This document shows positions 42,359-44,711 of a DNA stretch of 44,711 nucleotides, piece after piece (within the stretch, counting starts at the first letter, position 1; each line of letters begins with the position of its first letter). The DNA is taken from assembly GCF_011927635.1 (NCBI RefSeq), contig NZ_JAATJB010000022.1:1-44711 (forward strand), in the 5' to 3' direction. The notes under the pieces were generated by a model. That model saw only the letters and a program-made list of their open reading frames with translations, was not told the origin of the DNA and did no database searches. The DNA comes from Sphingomonas trueperi. GTDB taxonomy: Bacteria > Pseudomonadota > Alphaproteobacteria > Sphingomonadales > Sphingomonadaceae. The position numbers and the translations under genes were made by a program.

Positions 42359-44356
42359 TCAGACCGTTCCAAGCAATGTCTCGATCCCGTCGAGCAGGCG
42401 CTCGCTTGGGCGCGACTCGAGATACGTGGTCAGGCAGACCGGCAAGGACAGGTAGCTCTTGCCGTCGCACCACATCAGGCCGAGGTCGCATAGCGCGGTG
42501 AGTTCGCGTGCGATTTCCTCCGGCGAATAATCCGGCAATTCTCGCTCGAGCATGTGCTGGGAGCGCCCCTTGTCGCATTCCGCGAGGATTTTGGCAGCCA
42601 GCCCCCGGATCGTTTGACCTGGCGCATGCGAGCGCCCCCGGCGGGAATCGAGAACCACGAAGCTGCTTTCATCCTTGAGATAGAATAGCGTGCTTTCCCG
42701 ATGGGCGCTGCGCCATCGATCGATCTGCCGTTGCAACGTGCTGGTGTAGGTGTCGACGTGCCGGTCGAGGTCGTGCTCGGCCGCGAAGAAGAAGGCCAGG
42801 TTCGTCACGGCCTGTCTGGGCAAGCCCGCATAGACCTGGAAATAGCTGGGAAATGGGCGAAGGTGCCGAAAACCGAACGCCTCGGCGGCAGTGAAGTGGG
42901 GACTGTGCCGGTCGAGGCGCACGCGCGACCCGCGCGCAGGTGGTTCGAGGTGCCACAACAGAGGCATCAGTTCCGCCATTTTTTCGTAATCTTCGGGAGA
43001 CTCGCCGGGGAAGCCCCACAGCACATTCCAGTCGACCCGCACGCCAAATTCCATGCACCACTTCAACAACTGCAGATTCTGGATGGCCGAGACGCCCTTT
43101 CGCATCAGACGTAGCACCGGATCGCTCAGGCTTTCGATACCGGGCTGGATGTGGCGGACGCCTGCATCGCGCAGGGCTCGGACCTCGTCCTTGCTCACAT
43201 TGCTCTTGATCTCGAAAAAGAAGCTGGTGCCGCTGTCAGCCCGGGCCAGTTCGGGCAACAGCGTGCGATAATATTCGCGATCCATGATGTTGTCGACGAA
43301 GCAGATGTCGCAATCGGGATAGGCTCCGACGTAAAAGCGAATGTCGTTCAAGACGTTCGCGGGCGACTTGCTGCGGAAGGACATCGAAGCACCGTTAAGG
43401 CCGCAAAACGTGCAATGGTGTTTCACGCCCCACCAACACCCGCGCGAGGCCTCCATCGGGATTTCTACTTTCAGTTGCTTCGCGAGCGCGGGGTACCGAG
43501 CAAGGTCGGAGAAATAAGGCTTGAAATCAGGCCTCTGCTGTCCGCTCATGTCGCGAACGAGCCGGGCCTGAATGAACCTGGGGGCGCTCTCCGACCGCTC
43601 GACCAGCCCGACGAGCGCGGGATTGTCGGGCCAGGCAATCCCTTCGAGCAGGCCGGCCACGAGCGGAGTCACGATCAGATCGGCTTCGCCCGATACCACC
43701 AGGTCGATGAATGGAAACTGGCGGGAAAGTTCGGCGCCCATCTCGCCTTCGCAATTTGCGCCGCCCAGCAGAATGATGAGGTCGGGCGCCAAGGCGCGCA
43801 GGCGCCGGGCCAGGGCGATCGACGCCAGGTTCTGCTCGAATATGGAGGTCAGCCCCACCAGGCGCGGCTTCGCTGCGAGAATGTCGCGCGCCGCAAATTC
43901 GATGAACTCGCCCGCCTCGGAGGCCAGCCGCAAGATCTGCTCGATCATCTTCAGCCGCAACTCGCGCTCCAGGACGCGCGATGCAGAAGGCCCGGCCTCT
44001 TGCGTATCCCCGCCAGGCGAATCAAAGACCTGCTGCAGGTAGGCGGCCTGCTCCTCGGCGGAACGGGGATTCAGCGCGTGACTGAAGATCCACTCGCCGA
44101 GCAAGGATGTCGTGCTGGGGAACCCGCCGGCAATGCGCTCATATGCCACTTTGCCGATCCGAGCTGCGTAATCGACGGTGAAATGGCGGCATTGCGTCGT
44201 GATCCCGGCATCCTCAAGCCGGGCCTGGAGGATGCCGAGCGCCAGCGACGGACTGTGGAGCATGCCGAAAGGCATGCTGACGAGAAGTACGTCCGTCCGA
44301 CTTCTGGAAGCTTCCGCCACAGCGTCGTCCTTCTTGCGGCGCGCCCGAACGGGCAT
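42359..44356 (-). CDS. Cobalamin-dependent radical SAM enzyme, RiPP-maturation type
   Basis: A 665-residue protein. Residues about 20-260 are a B12-binding domain (VLLVSMPFGMLHSPSLALGIL, then LLGGANCEGEMGAEL and VVSGEAD). The radical SAM domain has its 4Fe-4S ligands at Cys307, Cys315 and Cys318 in ASRGCWWGVKHHCTFCGLNG, a CX7CX2C spacing rather than the common CX3CX2C. The C-W-W-G...H-C-T-F-C-G-L-N-G string is typical of the ribosomal-peptide maturation radical SAM protein 1 family, predicted peptide C-methyltransferases. A C-terminal region of about 150 residues contains a winged-helix-like segment possibly used to bind precursor. The start has no strong ribosome site. The likely substrate is a small peptide encoded nearby. 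Confidence 0.88.
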   Translation of the reverse strand: MPVRARRKKDDAVAEASRSRTDVLLVSMPFGMLHSPSLALGILQARLEDAGITTQCRHFTVDYAARIGKVAYERIAGGFPSTTSLLGEWIFSHALNPRSAEEQAAYLQQVFDSPGGDTQEAGPSASRVLERELRLKMIEQILRLASEAGEFIEFAARDILAAKPRLVGLTSIFEQNLASIALARRLRALAPDLIILLGGANCEGEMGAELSRQFPFIDLVVSGEADLIVTPLVAGLLEGIAWPDNPALVGLVERSESAPRFIQARLVRDMSGQQRPDFKPYFSDLARYPALAKQLKVEIPMEASRGCWWGVKHHCTFCGLNGASMSFRSKSPANVLNDIRFYVGAYPDCDICFVDNIMDREYYRTLLPELARADSGTSFFFEIKSNVSKDEVRALRDAGVRHIQPGIESLSDPVLRLMRKGVSAIQNLQLLKWCMEFGVRVDWNVLWGFPGESPEDYEKMAELMPLLWHLEPPARGSRVRLDRHSPHFTAAEAFGFRHLRPFPSYFQVYAGLPRQAVTNLAFFFAAEHDLDRHVDTYTSTLQRQIDRWRSAHRESTLFYLKDESSFVVLDSRRGRSHAPGQTIRGLAAKILAECDKGRSQHMLERELPDYSPEEIARELTALCDLGLMWCDGKSYLSLPVCLTTYLESRPSERLLDGIETLLGTV

Positions 44357-44490
44357 TGCCAGCTTGACTATTTCACGAAGCGACCGGATTTATTTTCGGC
44401 GGTATAGTATCTGACTGGGCAATCGGCTGTCGAGCGATGATTTGACCGAGCGCCATCGCCGGCCCGGCAAGGGATGGAGCGCATCGGTTC

Positions 44491-44658
44491 ATGACGGACA
44501 TCGCCACGAGCCTCGATCAATATCTCGCTAGCCGCGAGACGCCGGATACTCGAACCGTGGCTGAGGTCTACGGGACGGAAAATTTCTGCCATTTGCTTCA
44601 TGCCCTGATCCGGATGTGGACTGCCTGCGACGACTGGTCCGGTTGCATAGTTAGTTGA
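44491..44658 (+). CDS. Candidate RiPP precursor peptide (55 residues)
   Basis: A short ORF divergent from the radical SAM gene, with GGAG about 11 bases before its ATG. The first 30 residues (MTDIATSLDQYLASRE, then TVAEVYGTE) are acidic and helical, leader-like. The last part is rich in Cys, Trp and Ser (FCHLL, then MWTACDDWSGCIVS), core-like, with three cysteines. Third-position G/C is about two thirds, lower than in established genes here, as is common for horizontally acquired or small genes. No family match is recognised by eye. It could instead be the front of a truncated gene or chance. The gene neighbour and composition are the only support. Confidence 0.35.
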   Translation: MTDIATSLDQYLASRETPDTRTVAEVYGTENFCHLLHALIRMWTACDDWSGCIVS

Positions 44659-44711
44659 TGCGCGCCTGTGATGCCAGCCTGGGCGGGAGGCGTAGCGTAG
44701 CGGAGCCGATC

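Noticed and set aside
44368..44601. A 77-codon minus-strand ORF just upstream of the radical SAM gene, as a precursor peptide
   Set aside because: Third-position G/C is only a little over half and the C terminus is not core-like. Kept only as an alternative within the RiPP finding, not as a feature.

Overview
The window is GC-rich alphaproteobacterial chromosome and most resembles a sphingomonad. The reasons are strong G/C at third codon positions, the mix of HisKA_2, FixJ-type and propeller-type signalling proteins, a cyanide-insensitive CioAB oxidase, an IorAB-like molybdenum dehydrogenase with a tri-haem cytochrome, and a BigR/SqrR-like sulfide regulator. No rRNA, tRNA, CRISPR array or complete insertion sequence was seen. 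Genus and function statements come from motif and family recognition by eye; no database search was run.

Layout. 1-3.6 kb is a decayed stretch: a FixJ-type regulator with an internal stop and no HTH, the C-terminal scrap of an Ohr peroxidase, a GNAT-like gene with two frameshifts, and the first 43 codons of a LysE-type exporter. An intact divergent HxlR/azoreductase pair lies between them. 3.7-10.5 kb holds two small secreted proteins (one LprI-like), a very large propeller sensor kinase, a small membrane protein, a soluble HisKA_2 kinase and a nitrobindin-like haem-binding barrel. 10.5-18.4 kb, on the minus strand, holds a flavin monooxygenase coupled to a DsbA/FrnE-like protein, a molybdenum hydroxylase-cytochrome c operon, and a PoxB-type pyruvate oxidase. 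18.6-27.3 kb is a regulatory island: two AraC regulators, a 1360-residue AAA-GAF-histidine kinase, a stand-alone receiver and two FixJ-type regulators. 27.3-33.7 kb holds a Tat-exported alpha/beta hydrolase, a palindromic intergenic repeat, cioAB, and an eroded acid-stress segment (hdeD intact, a frameshifted hdeA-like gene, and two headless genes abutting at a probable deletion junction).

33.9-41.7 kb is the most coherent system. Two divergent operons share one AT-rich palindrome that overlaps both predicted promoters. The left arm encodes a sulfide:quinone oxidoreductase, a DUF2892 membrane protein and a TolC-type outer-membrane channel. The right arm encodes a rhodanese, an RND adaptor, an RND permease and an ArsR-family regulator with the two cysteines expected of a BigR/SqrR persulfide sensor. 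Six of the seven genes are joined by 4-base start/stop overlaps or a 2-base gap. I read this as a sulfide-sensing, sulfide-oxidising module with a dedicated tripartite efflux pump whose parts are split between the two arms.

The right end (41.9-44.7 kb) holds a DCC-family thiol protein and a cobalamin-dependent radical SAM enzyme of the RiPP-maturation type (CX7CX2C cluster motif). A 55-codon ORF divergent from it is a candidate precursor peptide with a Cys/Trp-rich C terminus. The window stops before the rest of this locus can be seen.
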